The notes under the pieces: generated by a model | Seen by the model: only the letters and a program-made list of their open reading frames with translations | The model's database searches: none | What the model was told of the DNA's origin: nothing | Origin: Onchocerca volvulus | Taxonomy: Eukaryota > Nematoda > Chromadorea > Rhabditida > Onchocercidae | Direction of reading: 5' to 3' | Length of the DNA stretch: 64,000 nt | NCBI GenBank assembly: GCA_000499405.2 | Contig: HG738145.1 | Location: 62,001-126,000 of the forward strand | Program-made: the position numbers and the translations under genes | Part shown: piece by piece, positions 13,436-28,400 of the stretch | How the letters are laid out: each line of letters starts with the position of its first letter | How positions within the stretch are numbered: position 1 is the stretch's first letter

Positions 13436-13494
13436 GTCTCCCTTCTTCTCCCTTCCTTTCCCTCTCCTTTCTCTCCTCCCTCTCTCTCTCTCTT
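13436..13494. repeat. Pyrimidine (CT-rich) tract
   Basis: About 60 bases of nearly pure C/T, ending in a (CT)n run, about 180 bases upstream of the mel-28 start. It is the strand complement in composition of the GA tract at 9963-10031. Confidence 0.8.
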
Positions 13495-13673
13495 AAAAAT
13501 ATGTTTAATTCATGATTGCATCCATTTTGATATCGTTATCATATTATAAATTAATCTTTACTTTAACAGTATTTTTTTTAAAAGATGATTTCTGCGTCAT
13601 TACAGGTATATTAAAAAAAAGTGTTTAAAACTTATCAGAATATCAGTATTTTTAACTTATTTGCAGGAAAACT

Positions 13674-16600
13674 ATGTTAAAACAACGGGGTATGGTGAGA
13701 AAAGTCAAAGTGATTAGTGAAAAAAAAAGAAGCGAAACATGGGGGAAATTTCTGACACAACAAGGTAATAACCAATTTAATTGAAAATTGAAATTTTCAC
13801 TTAATTATTGTATAGTAATAGGTTTAAGTCCAAGAAAAGCTTTTGCCTTAATTTCAACCCAGAAATTCTAATGCATGATTATGACACATTTCTTGAAATT
13901 AATAATTAACAGTCAATTAAATATGGCAGCCAATGTGAAGTGAAACATTTTTGATTAGTAAAATTTGAATTTATTTCTCAAAGTTTCTTGTATTATCTTT
14001 GTTCTACTATAAATTGACATTTTTTATATGGAGATTTTTGAATTACGGAAGCATTGTCGATTAGAAATTACATTATTTGAGAAAGTTTTTCTCTTAGATA
14101 AAACAGATTTAAATTGATCTTGCTTAAAAAACTTGTTAAGTAAAACAAATTATTTTCAGGAGAATATACAGACTGGTATTGTATTATACGAAAAAATTGT
14201 ATATTGATGCGGCAAATTTATTATAAATCACCTATATTATATTCTTGTGGATTTCGTAATAGCTGTACTATTGCCGATGCTTGCAGTCTACCATTTCGAG
14301 GTAAATTACTGCAATTCATTACGACCATAACATTTATTTCTGATATCAGTCTTGACAGCATGATGGAGAAAGCTTTCGCCTTTCGCCTGCATGGTGTTTT
14401 GATGATTATCAAAAGAAGTTTTATATCTTCTTCCATTGATATCCGTGGACTGTATCATGAAATTTTTTTGTTTAGATCAAAAATAAGGGATCAAATTCAA
14501 ATAATATCCGGACAAATTTTTCATTTTAGACGGAAGCTCGGGTGTGGTAATAGCAGTGAACGATGAACAAAGTGAAGAATATTTCCTGGCATATTATAGC
14601 ATCAGAATGAGTAGAATTGTTAAGAAAATATTAATGCACAGAAAGGTTTGGTTCATTCACCTCAAAATTTATTGTAGAGTTACTTATAATTTACAAGTTT
14701 CAAAGTATTTGAAAAAATGAATTAGAAGAAATGAAAAGAAAACATTTAAAGACAAAAGAAAGTTCAATTTGATACATGTTCGATTTTTTTCAAGATAGTC
14801 GGTTTTTTCCATGTTTTCAAAGTTTTTCTTATCAATGAGTTCACAGCAGAGAAACCATTAGTAATAGATTCGAAGTTTCTAAAATATCAATTTTACACAA
14901 CAATTAAAAGAAATATTTTCAGATTAGTAAAGTTGTGACAGTTCTGGATGCGACAAAAAGGTATGAAATTGAATATTTGCATGAAAATTTAAAAAATTCT
15001 CCACACTTGGTAGCAGTTGGCAGCTACGGCGGGGATTGTTATCTGGTACATTTCGGAATCGATTTACCAAGCGTAACTGATCCAGAACTGAAAAAAGCTC
15101 CCTTCTCTAGCAATTTATGCAGTAAGTTTTTAGCACTACGTTGAATCAGTAGTTGTTTTGGATAAGCACGAAGTAAATAAATTTATACATCTTTAGCACT
15201 GAATATAAAAGTTAAAAAGATAAAAATACTGAAAATGTCATTCAGTTTAGCTTTTCATAAGAGAGAGAAATGTTTGAATACCGACAGGACTGAAGTGTTG
15301 AGGGACAACATGCAGCTTTAATTTATAAGATACTGCAAAAGAAATCTGAGATATTCTAAACCGGAATTTTTTGATTAGTGAAAATGTGTTTATTCATTTA
15401 TTTGCAGAACCTTTCATTTCTCATGGACGATTTAATTTTGTGGGCAATAATGGTGTAATTTATCGCACTAGTGTTGGTACGTGCAGTATTTCTTATTAGT
15501 GGATTCATAAGGACTGGTAGAAATTAACATAAAAGTGATAAATTAGGAAAAAAATCATGTAATTTGTTAGCAAATTTTAAATGGTGCCAACAAACAATTG
15601 AATTATATTAGTTTTACAAAATTTTACTAATATCAACGAACGATTGAATTATATCCAATTTACAGAATTTTAACGGCAGAAACATAGAGCGTTTTTCTTT
15701 TACCAGCTTTTCCTCTGGATTGCAGAACATAGATAAATATATTTTTATTTTAAATTATGTTTACAGCTCTTCTTTTTTGTATTCCAGATGAGATACATGT
15801 CACAGCAATAGCTTACTTGGAACGATGCAGAACAGTCGTCATCGGTTTTTCTTGTGGTGCTTTCATCACCGTTAATCTTGTTAATGGCAATGAGTAAGTT
15901 TATCACTAAACGTATTTCAAGATATTTGCTGAAATACAGGAATCCTTCCTGGCTTAAACCTTTTGTATTTATTAATCAAATCTTTTTGGAATATCCAGCC
16001 ATTCATTATAATCCGTTTCTTAATGACTACATGATTATGCACTGCACATAGTTTGCTTTCATTAATTTCTCGAAAAAAATTGATTCCGTTGAACATTCCT
16101 TTTCGGCCTTTCTCTGATTATAGCTATTGTTTTAAAAAATAAAAAAAAAAGAAAAAAAAAGAATAAAATTATTGCAACATCAATTGTCTAATAGTTTGTT
16201 CTTTTCAGTGCGTCATATTATTATTCGTCTTCTCCAGTTTATAGTTTTTCATGCCAAGAACCAATGGATGATCCTCGTCCTGTATTATATCTCTGGGTTG
16301 CTTATTCTAAAGGGTATTGTTTTACAGATTTTTTTAAATTCAGTTTATTTTTGATTTTATCTATGAAATAATAGAAATAAATAATGGCAAAGATAGTTTT
16401 ATCATGATGTAATTATCAGTTTTTTTTTTATTGTCTTTTTAATATAAACTTGGTTTGTTATCAGCATATTGAAACTCATCTGTTTTTTTCAAAATATAAC
16501 TGTTATGGGAATTTATTGAATTTATTTGGTTTGATCAGATTTGTTTGATACTTCAAGTCATTTATCGATGAATTTCAGAAAACTGAAAAGTCCGCACGTG

Positions 16601-19378
16601 ATGTTATTTGTGATTAATTTTCCAAATGATGAAGGGCATCTTCCTAACGAGTGGACTTTCAATGACTTATTGATTATAAACTATCTTACGGTAAGAGAGG
16701 GTTTCTTCATTCGTTTTGATTGTATATATATTTTCCTTCAATAAATTTGACCGAATTTATACATTTTGAAAGTTTCGACCCTATTTTTTTACGATTTATA
16801 TAGTTTTCGGAAATTTGATATTACTTTTGCTTGAATTTAGTGAAATTTCGAAATAATTTTGCAGTGGTGTCCTGAAAATTGTACTGAATGGCTTTCTTTC
16901 CGAACTATTGTATCATCCCCATCCAGAGAACATACAGCAAGGAATAGCATATCAGAACGGTAATTTATTAATTAATAATCATGATCTGTAGAGTACTTCC
17001 ATCTTTACTTCAAGGGAGAGGGCAGAATATCCCGTTTGGATTGGATGACAAAGGCAGACTTTTATTTTCTAATTTATTTAGTTTCTGTTTTTTCATCGAA
17101 AGAATTAAGAGTATTTCAGAATATTTCTAATTCTGAAAAATATCAGTAGTATACTATTTCATTCTTAGATATACATTTGAAATTCATAATATGAGTCATA
17201 TTTTCTCGAATTTAAAAGATGTCACAGATTGCCGAATAACGATGAATCATTTCTACGTGTAAATACGACTGACACTTCTCGTATGCTGATGATTTGGAAA
17301 ACTACTAATAACACTGTAGAGGTAATAATAATTAAGTTTGATGCAGTAAATTTAAATTGAAATCAAAGAATTTCTTTTTATTTTTTACTCTCCTTTCTGT
17401 TCATTATAGTCAATACTATGACTATTCATTACTGTTAAAAATTATTCAAGAAGTTTATCTTACTTCTATATCTACATAAAGTTTAGTACGGAATAAATAG
17501 TAACCTAATATTAAATAACTCGGAAAATGTCATAATGCATCTCCAGTGTAGCTCATAAATCTATTAAAAATATAATTTTTTAGGGTGCGCTTTTCGATCT
17601 AAACGCCTTTTATTACAAGCGTTTATCTCGGCAAATTATTTTTACAGAATCATTTCTGAAGCTTAATCCATTCCTGTCCTTGTTTACATTACCGATTACC
17701 AATGATCAGCAGACTTGTCTCGTAAGTTTTTTTTTTTTTTATTCTACTCCTGTAGTCATTTTCACATGTAGAGGCTAGGTTATCGTTAGCCTTACTAAAC
17801 ATTTTAGTGTGCTATAATGGGCTAGAACTAATAGAAATGTTATCAGAATTCACTAATGAAAGTCTCTTTGAATCAAAAATTTTTTTCAAGGACTATTTGA
17901 TAAATTATTCTGGTGTTTGGCAGCACCAAAGTCCATACAGCGAAACAAACGATTTTTTTATATTTGCACCATCATATTCGTTCGAAATTGTCGCATTCAA
18001 TGGGAACCGTGAATTTACGATATTCGTGCCATCCATACAGAAAGTTGTAAGTTTTTCTATTGCAGCTATCAGAATTTTCAGAATGATTAAGTTGTTAGTA
18101 AATATACATTAAAAAAAAAAAAGAAATACGTTAGATTTTTGAGAAACGTTTCAAATATCATTTTACGTTTTTTATCTTCTGATATCATGCATCGGCTTCG
18201 GCCTCATCGATCGCATGAAAAGTATAAATTTAAGTGAGACAAGTGTTCTTTGAATATTTAGGCGTACTTATATACGATACTTTTAATAAAGTCAATCCTT
18301 CTTCTTTTTTCGGAAATTTCAAAGTTTATAAATGCTTCATTGATGAATCGGATCACTGATAATCAGCTCCTCAAATATCTCCTATCTCTCAGCTCTGAAA
18401 ATAGGAGTTGCATAAATAATCGATCTCGATAATGAAAGAGCTTCTTCCAAAAGTCCCAAAAAACCTGAAGCTATTTGTTCGCGTCATCGTAATATATTTA
18501 TTATAGGTATTAAAATGGCTTGATGAAAATTTCGAAGATGCAATTGGACAAAAGTCTGATCTTGCATGCGCATATTTGAATGCAGTTGGCCTTGCAAAAA
18601 CATCTGTTGATATTTCTGATAACAGTCAAACATCGCTAGAAAATGTATTTTTTAAGATTTGTTAAAAAGAATTGAAAATTTTAGTTTTAGATTTGTGCTC
18701 GTTTTATAGGTAATACAATTATAAGAACCGAAATGAGAAACTCGATGATAAGAATCATTAAGATTATCCATTTATTCAGTATAGCTTATCTCTCACTGGC
18801 AAAAGAGCAACTACAGTAGAATTATTTCATGTTGTTTCGGTGTCAAACTTCAGAAATTAGGAACAATAATATCAATAATGCTTTACTGGTTCCTCACAAT
18901 TTATCTAAGTACTGAATAAATTGTTGATGACGGAGATGTTTTAACGGGTTTTAATTCAATAATTTTATAATCAGGAATCGGTAATCATTTCATCACTGCT
19001 ATTCAATGGTGAAATCAATGATACACTCAGAAAGTACATTATCATGTGTCCAAACTATCATACTATCTATCAAATTGCTTCGCTTATATGGAAAGAAGTC
19101 GTTAACGCAAAGAAAAAATTCGATGAACTTTGTAAGGTTTTATATCATTAATTTGTTCAATTTCTAGATATATATTTAATCTTGATGAAATTTTCTTTTC
19201 ATTTCGAGATTCTATGAGATTCTCCAAGTTATGAAAGGAGTGCGAGATTATATAAAATTTATATACACTCAAAAAAGAAAGAATGGAGTTGTATGAAATG
19301 AGAAAGCCAAATTTGGAATTGTGAATGCAATCACTGGGAGCTTTTAATAATACATTTGTTTATATATAAACAAATGTA

Positions 19379-19410
<32 letters not shown>

Positions 19411-22400
19411 GCAAGTATTTTGAATTTTAATCTTTTGTTTCGAATTAGTCGGCAAATAATGCATTTTAATTGGATACAAATCCAAGATCAAAGAAGATAA
19501 GAACTTAGAGAAATAGGAGGATAGCGAGAGATGACTGGAGATTTTGTAGGAGGAAAACTTAAGACATCAGAAGTTGTGTTTCTTGAATATTCTGATATAG
19601 GAATACGATCATAAAATTGATAACCAACACCTACGCAAAAAAATTGCTTCAGAGAAAATGAGAAAATGACTTATTCATACTTAATAAATGTTATATACAA
19701 TGGTCAGTATTTGTATTATCGATGTATTTACATTACTTAATTGATATTAATTTTCAGCGGAACCATGGTTTGATCGTATTCCACGAGCATTATCAGCTGC
19801 AGATATGTATTGGTTGCGAACTAGTGCAGCGGTTTTTCACTGTGCTGCTGAATTGTTTGCTGAAATTTCGAAAAGAATACCATCAGGTTTGCTGATTTCA
19901 CTTTTTTTTAAAATGCTTTCGGCTTGTTTTTTAATTGTTTCGACATACACATAATTTTCCCAATAATCAACCAAATAGTAGTATCTTTTGGGTTAAAATT
20001 TGATGATTTTTCTTTTGTCATAATTTGGTAAAAAAGTTTATATATTTCGAGAAAAGTAAATTTCATCAGTTCAAGAAAAATATAAGAAAAAAAAAGTCAT
20101 GTATTAGCTGAAATTAGATGTCGGGAATCTTTTTTTTCTTTTTATTTCTTCATTTTTTATTTTTTATTAATTAATTAATTAATTTATTTATTTTGTTTTT
20201 TTTTGCAGAAAAGATCGCAGAAGCAACGACTACAAATTATAGTATGATGGCATCTAAAAATTTAGTTTTTTACACGAATATTGTGTTTCTTTTTCATAAT
20301 GGAGGATTGCTTCCATTGAAAAATTACACTGCTCTTAATGCTCGTATGAAAGCAAAAGTGGATGAACGTAAAAAACGTTTAGTACCTAAGTAAGTTCAGT
20401 GTTTAAGTTTTAATGTTTAAATGAATAGTGGCTTCTTCATTATCTACATTCGTTTTTTCTTCATGTCCTCCTGTTCCCTTTTATAAAATTCAACTGAGGC
20501 GAATTTTTAACTGTTAAACACTCCGAAAACATGTCGGTTATGTAATTACATCCCATTTCAATAAACGAAACATTATAATTCATCAAGCAAAAGCATTTGT
20601 CGGGACTTTTGGCATATGAATTAATAGGTTGATTAAGGAGAAAAGTTCTTCATTTACATTTCTTCATTTACACATTACCGATATTTTTTTATTTTTACTA
20701 CGCCATCATTCCTTCTCCTTTCCTTTCAGCAGTAAATTATATGTAGTAAATTTGCTGGAAGAAATGCAAAGTGCTTGTCCTAACGAAATTTTTTGGTGTG
20801 GCCTAACTGCTGATGAATGGTATCCACCGAATTCAATTGGTGTGAGTTATAATAACATTGGCGAGCTTTTGAATTTTATTTATTACTCAGCTGGCTTGTA
20901 TGTGAACTTTTCCAGTCATTTAATACAACTAACATACGAAACTAATAAGCTATGTATCGTATTATTCTATTCGATCACTCAATTATTATGACTGTCAGTG
21001 GCTGAATTGTTGTCTGGGATTCAATATTCTAGACAGGAGCTCCACTTTCGATTTACTTGGGAGTACTAAGATAATTTATTCTAGCATATTTCGACACAAT
21101 AAATCAATACGCTTAACTTGAGGAAAGCGTCATATTGACAAGTAAAGCTTACTGATGATTAACAACTGCAATTTGTTAATCATTATTAAACGAACGCTTC
21201 TAATTAATCATGCTTATAATTCAATTGCAATATTTTTAGGCTCTGCTTTCGGCTATACTTGCAATGAAGATCACTGAAACATCGAAATACAGGCTGATTG
21301 GATATTTTCTGCTTGATTATGATGATGTTATGGGGAAAGTTTGTAGTTTTATAGAAATTCAAATTTTTTTTTTGAAATTATCAAAAAAAATGAGTTTTTC
21401 ACAAATTTTAGGAAATTTTATCTCTTTAATTGAAAACTGTTTGAATAGAATATGTTTAATCAAGATTTTTAGCCTTTGTTCTAAAATTTAAATTAAAATT
21501 TTTAGGAGCCAAAAGTTTTTGATCGTTTTAAATGGCGCTTTCCATATAAGAATCGAACGGTATGTGACCAAATAGAGTTAAATTGGAGAAACGATTGTGG
21601 ATTAGAGGTATTACTTATACTATAACAGTTCTTGACAAGATTCAGTGTTGGTAGCTGCTTTATTTTGCAGTTATGTTTAAGCGTTATAACAAGCTGCTAA
21701 ATTTTTGAACTTTATTAACGCATAAAACAATTTCGCTTATAAGCATGCATCATTCATTAATTTACTATCCATGTGAGCGTAACTGACAGTGTTTTTAAGT
21801 CATTTCTTGTGCAGCAAAGTTCTAAATTCAGCAACTTAGCATCAAGAGATCGCCAGTTTTGTTAATAAAGTTAGCAAGGCCTACAGAATTTTTGATCTCT
21901 CATTTTTAAATGTTTCTGAACAAAATGTTGTCTGATGTCGCATTTACACGTCAATAAGATTACATGTAGTTGTCAAAAAATAATTTTTAATTTTAATTGT
22001 ACAATCATTCTGTTCAATTTTTCCGCCGCCAAGAAGTTATCAATGACTCTGGTCATTCAGCCCTCTTGCTGAAGCTTTCAGAATACGTATCCAATTACAT
22101 AACCCCGGTTCCGATTGATTTTCTTTAAAAATTCATTTTCCTTTCAAATAAATGTTGATAAATGATAATTTATTGTTTAGGGACCGTTTGCTAAACGTGA
22201 GAGAATCACGATTACTAACACAAAAGCAGAGGAACCCATTTGTGAGGTTGATCGACTTATGAAACGTTTACTTCTAAATAAGAAGGAAATTGAATTCATA
22301 AAAGGTAATACAATGTTTCATAGCATTTTTTTAGTAAATATGTATACATTTGTTGTCATTAGTAACGAATATTATTAAGAATTGAATGGACATATATGAT

Positions 22401-25400
22401 GATTCCTTCTTTTTTTTGTGTTTTTTTTTTCGATTTTAAAGCTTTGATTTTTTGTTTTATAAACGGTTTCTTTGATAACTGTGCATTGCACTGACGATTT
22501 TTTTAGAGAACTTGTTGAAAAAGCCTAATGGAATTCGGGAATGGAATCGTTTTTGTTTAAGACGCAAAATGTTTGCTCGTCTTTTACCCGTAAGTTTTTG
22601 TTGTATGTATCTCTTGTATCATTTTTGATTACAAATATATCAAAAGTTAAAATATTTCCATTAACAATTGGGTAAGTTTCTTGAATTATAAATTTCAGTT
22701 ATTTGATCTTTTGATGGAAGAAGCAATTGTGTGAATGAATGGAATAGTTACTGCTGAATAACAAAAGAATTTTTAGCCAGAAAAGTCAAAAAGTGGAATT
22801 CTATTAGATCGTTGTGATCGATGGACAGCAAAGATTTTGGAAGATTTTCCAATAATCCAGATGAATGATGCATTCCCACGCAGTGTTTTTCCAACAGTAC
22901 AAAATTCAGGTACAAAATTCATTCTTAATTTGAAATTTGGATGAAGTTTTTTTTTAAATTAATGAAATTTTTAGAAAGTGTAAATTTATTTAAGTTGATG
23001 GAGGAAAAGTGGTGAAGGTCACGCCAGCGAAACAGTGGACAACTTCGCACCCATATCTATCACCAGCTCTGAAGTTGATTTTCTATTCAAAATTAATTCC
23101 TCATTATCACGAATTTTGTTTAATTTTCACTTTTTTTTTTCAAATTCCAAAAAAGGACTGTGTCAAAAAATTCATAAATTTATTATTTCTTGGAAATCTG
23201 AAAATGAAACAAGTGCGATAGATTATTCTTAAACTTGTAATTTTAGAATTTAAAAATAGTTGTGTTCTTTTTGGCTTGATAAAAAATGTATTTTTTGAGA
23301 TCACATGACAAGTATGAAGTTTTGGAGACAAAACGGCGATTACATGATGTTGTCCCCAAATCGATTGTGTTAGAAAAAACTCCAAAACCATCTAACCTCC
23401 CAACAAGCCCCGTGTACGACAGGCGTATTTCGAATTACGAGAGGTTGTTTCATAAGTTTCCGTCAAGAATTTAATTTAGCTCCATAAAAAGTTGTATTAG
23501 CTTTTCAAAAATAAATAAGATTTTTCAGAATTTTACCTAAAGAGGATCTTGAAAATGTTCACCGCTTGTTACAAACACCCACGCCACGACGTCGTTATGC
23601 ACCAGGAATACGAGTAGAGAATTCATTTGCATCACCGACTGCTGACCAATTCCCACCAATTTCGCTACCGGCCTCAATTTTGAAAACCCGGAAAGAGCGA
23701 CAGCATGAGAGTACATCAGCTGATGGTATTATTTTTTTCTATTAAAATTGAACTTTTCTTATTATTGATATTAAAAAATGGATTTTTTTTAATGTTCAAA
23801 AAAAAATTTTTTTTTTTTTGTAGAGATTCTATAATTTTTTGTTATTTATTTGATAACTTAATTTTTGCAAGTTTCAGTGACAGATTCGCAATTCAAAAGT
23901 CTTCGTTTCGATCTTCCAAATTCAGTCACATCTAACTGTGAAAGGTACAGTGTTATTTTAGTTCTTGTTTTGATTATATTATGAAATTTATTAGAATAAA
24001 AAAAGAAAAGGAACCTGACGATATAACAGCTATTTCGACTATTTCACATTTATTTCAGTAGTTCTTCAAATACTAGTCAGATGGAAGAAGAAAAATGTGG
24101 AAACGATCCTCTCGAAATGAATAATGCTGATGCTTTGGATGCTCAAAATTCGGTATCTCGTTAAAGTTCCAGTTTTTTTATTTTTTGTTTTTGGTTTTTA
24201 ATAAATGAAATGTTAGTTTCTTATTTGCGATTTCAACAGTCATATTATAAATCAATGTTTTTATGGAAAGGAGGAGAAACTTCAGTTATATTTTTTCATT
24301 ATAATGTGTGTTATTTCTTAGAATGCTGAAAAAACTTTTTTTCTTCATAGTAACAGGTCCAATAAAAAAATTAACCTGAAAAAGAAATGTATTTTGCTTA
24401 GTTTATTGAAATCCCATTTTTTTTTTCAGAATGCTTTAAAGTTTATGCACATAAGCAAGAAAGTTTCCTCGGAAAAGTATTTGGAGCTGCAAGATGAATT
24501 AGAAATTTTAGTGGATGAAGGCGAAAAAAGAGAATCTACTGATGCTACAAATGAAAAAAATCTACACAAGATATCGGTTGAGGAACAGAGTGATTCGTAT
24601 CTTGTGGAAAATCAAGAAAGACAAGATGAAGATCATGAACAAGTAGTGGAGCACTATTTCGAAGAACAAGAAGAAATAGAAAATGTACATGACAAAACTG
24701 AGCCATCGACTTTGAGAAGTGAAAATACCTTAATTCAGAAAAGTTATACAGCTCCAGTGAATGTAAGTTACGAAGAACAAGAAGATCCAGGCATTTTGTT
24801 AGATGCAGTAGCTCAAGATATCATTTCTGATGTGCATACGGCGAAAGAACAAAATATACAAGATGTTGGTGATCTTTCTGAAAATACTTTAGTACGAACT
24901 TGCACGAAAATCTCTAGACATGCTTCTACCGTTGAAGTTGAAATCAATCCAAGATCACCGAAAAAACGATCAGATTCTTCAATTAATGATGTAACAACAA
25001 AATCAGAGGACAACATCACATCAAGTATGGGTGAATTCCATAAAAAAGTTTCATATGAACAAGAGGATGAAAGTGATCCAACATCTACGGAAATCGAAAA
25101 AGGGATAATTTGCCATTTTGAAATGGAACCAACGGATACATGCAAAGAATTGAATAAGGAGGAAGGTAATTAATTTCGAATTTCTTGACTTTGTATCTAT
25201 GACAATTAACATTTGCTAATATTCTAACGTTGATATCAGAGTTCAAAATTACTTCTTACACAGTTAATCCTGAAATGCTTCATTACCATAATTTCAAGTA
25301 ATGCGCATAGAACTTGAATTTCAAATGTTCATGTTTAACTTCACAATTACTTATTAATTAAAAATATAAATGAGATTAAAGAACTTTAGCAAACAAAATG

Positions 25401-28400
25401 TAAAAAATTTTCGTGAGAAGATTTACTTATATATCATAATTCTATTAATATATCTATTAATTATCATTTTGCAGACAGGGAAAATCCCAGAAATGCGGAA
25501 ATCATTCCAGAAATACAGAAATCGCTACATCGACATCATGTTAGTGATGCAAGTTCTACGAACACTGACGAAATACTGGATCGGGCTTCATCTACAGCTA
25601 AAGGTAATTTTCTTTACTGCATTTTATATAAACAGTAAAAATTATGATTATCGATATTTCCATTTAATTTTTGATTGCTTTAGATGAAACTTGTGGGATT
25701 TAGTGAATTAAACTTTGGAGATTTTGGATGAAATAAAAAATATGCATCGTACAATGATTCTTGATGAAAGATTTCCAACTTCCACTGCTGTTTGTTTCTT
25801 AATTTTTTATTTCAGATGGCAAAATCGAATTTCTTGGATCAATAAGTCCTTCTCTTAGAAAACGTAGACCCAAAGATGAAGGTATATTATGTTTGTTCTT
25901 TTTCCGAATCACATAATCAAAGCATTTCTTTTTTTGAAGGGAGATTAGAGTAATCATTTCTTCAGTAAACATTATCCTTGGTTTATCGTTTTTTTTGCAG
26001 GAACTAGAATTTGGAAAGCTTTCACGGTACAAGCAATATAATAATGTTAAACAGCGAAAAATCACAAATAAATAGAATTGATGGGAAGATACCTGAAGAT
26101 AAATATTATTTGATTCTCGATTTAATTGACGGAATTTTTTTTTTAGATTTTGCTAATGATGGGCAAGCAATTCGAATCTATTCCAGCGATTCATTTCAAT
26201 CATCGAGTTCTGGTATATTTCTATAGCTTTACCACTCATCATTATGATAATTATCAAAAATTGCTTAATTTTAGTTTTTTGTGGACTACATAGTTTAATA
26301 TTAAGTGAATGGTAAAGCCGTGAAATTTTGATCATTTATTAGAAAATAATGGATTTAAATTTTCTGATTTTTTCAGATAGTGAAATATCCACTTCGTCAC
26401 ATCGAATGCTTACTCGTTCTGCAACAAAAAGTATTACAAATATTCCATTTATTGATGTGTTTAAAATTCTTAAAAGAAAAATAGAAAAAAATTTTTTGTT
26501 TGAACTATCACTTTAAATTTATAATTTTCATTTTAAACAATTCCTTAGTTCTAGAAACCAAATTGGTATCACTGTCACCGGAAGTTAAAATGATACCAAG
26601 GAAGCATTTGAAAAGTGGAACAAGTTCACCACCACAGAGTCGAGAAACAACACCGAGACGTTCAACTCGAGCTACATCTTCGGTTAAAAGCTCACCGAAA
26701 ACTGAGAAAACACGACGAAAACGTGCAAAAAGTAAAGCAAGTTCATCATGTAGTCGGGAGACAACACCGAAACGTTCAATCAGAACTACACCTTTGTCCA
26801 AAAGTTCACCGAAAACTGAGAAAACACAACAAAAACGTCCAGGGAATAAAACAAGTTCACTACATAGTCGAGAAACAACACCGAGACGTTCAACTCGAGC
26901 TACACCTTCGGCTGATAGTTCACCGAACATTGAAGAAACACCACGAAAACGGCGAGGAAGTAGAAGAAATTCAACAGATAGCTTTGAAGCAACACCGGAG
27001 CGATCAATCCGAGCTACTACATCAAGCAAAAGTAAGTTATAAAGTAATGCATTACCGTTGTGTAAAAACATTATTCGTGTTAAAACAGTGTACGTAAAAA
27101 CATCCTTTTATGACAAGATATCTTTAGAATATCAACTTCGAGTTACTTTCGAAGTAGGAAATGACAAGCTTGACAGACTATTAATATGAATGGAATTCTG
27201 GTTATAATTATAAATTAATTTCAATTATTCGGTTAAAATTATTTTTTAACCGAATAATTGAAATTAATTCATTTCTTTCTTTTGGAATGCATTTCTTTCT
27301 ATTTTTTTTTTTTCAGGCTCTCCGGTAAGGAAATCTCGCCGCAGCCGAACACAGTCAGAACAAATTGAAGGTTTTTATTAAGCATAGTTTTATGAAAATA
27401 GTTAAAAATAAATATTTGTTAATAAATATCAACTATAAATGGTTTTATTGTAAAGCATAGAAGAATTGCTGTATTCATTATCTATTTTTTTTATTTACCA
27501 CATGAAAAAAAAAGAAAAGAAAAACTTTCATTAATTTTCAGTTGAAGGAAAAATGCGAGCTGCAACCCCAAAAGCTTCACCAAATCGACGGAGACGAGCT
27601 ATATCAGAAGAGTCCCAAAGTATCATTGTTTTTCTCATATCGATTACGCGGTTCTTTAGGTTCTAGAACATTATCTCCAACTCTCAATTATTTCTAAATA
27701 TCATCTAGAAATTGAAAAAGAGATAATAAAGGATATTGATTGAATTACATTTTAATGGAGAATATTGATTGAATAATCACTTCTCTTTTTATCATTTTTT
27801 TTTCAGTTAGCGAAACTTCGGTTGCATTTCATCCTATGCTGACTCGTTCGGCTAAAAAAGGTAAGAATAGCTGTGCAATAAGGAATTCACTTTAACTTCT
27901 AATTTTCACACTTCTGATTTTTGATAAAGATTTAAACTCTAATTACTTATTTCTAATTAGGTTATTTATCGCTCAAATTATTAAATGACAATTAAGTTTG
28001 AAGCTGTTCAAATCCTGTCATTTCCAGCAAAAAGTGAGAGTGGATCGCCTTACAAGAAAAGAACTCTGTCAGGATTTGAACCAACTTTAACGAAAATCGA
28101 TGGTTTGTTTCATATAATAATATTTCATCAATTTGGTTTATTTTATGTGATTGAAGCAATAAATCTGAGTAGCAATTAAGTAAATTAGTAATAATAAACC
28201 AGTTTGATTTTAATTTATTGATAAATTGAGATTTTATGCTGAATTAGCTTATCCATCAACTTGTAGCTTGTGAATTAGCTTATCCATCAACTTTTCAGCA
28301 TAGCTTGTAGTACCAGTTCCGGTTCTGACATCAAATTTCCAATATCTCCTTTTTTGCTTATGTTTTATTTATCATCCACTTTTTTTCAGAAGTGCCGAAG

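Larger units (their letters stand above)
12386..13673. other. Divergent intergenic region between BI-1-like gene and mel-28
   Basis: The two flanking genes point away from each other, so this 1.3 kb probably holds both promoters. It contains one dispersed repeat copy (12611-12779), a pyrimidine tract (13436-13494) and, at 13661-13666, a TTGCAG 7 bases before the mel-28 ATG. No exon or RNA gene was seen. Confidence 0.6.

Noticed and set aside
24813..25145. Minus-strand open frame of 110 codons
   Set aside because: Antisense shadow of the large acidic mel-28 exon; no splice partner or start context.
25999..26032. Possible extra mel-28 exon after TTTTTTGCAG at 25991-26000
   Set aside because: Its only donor (ACG|GTACAA) leaves phase 0, while the next good exon (26147) needs phase 1; joining 25881 directly to 26147 keeps frame.
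26508..27071. Long minus-strand open frame (187 codons) opposite the mel-28 repeats
   Set aside because: It is the antisense shadow of the 114-bp in-frame tandem repeats; the plus strand has correct splice sites, phase and family context.
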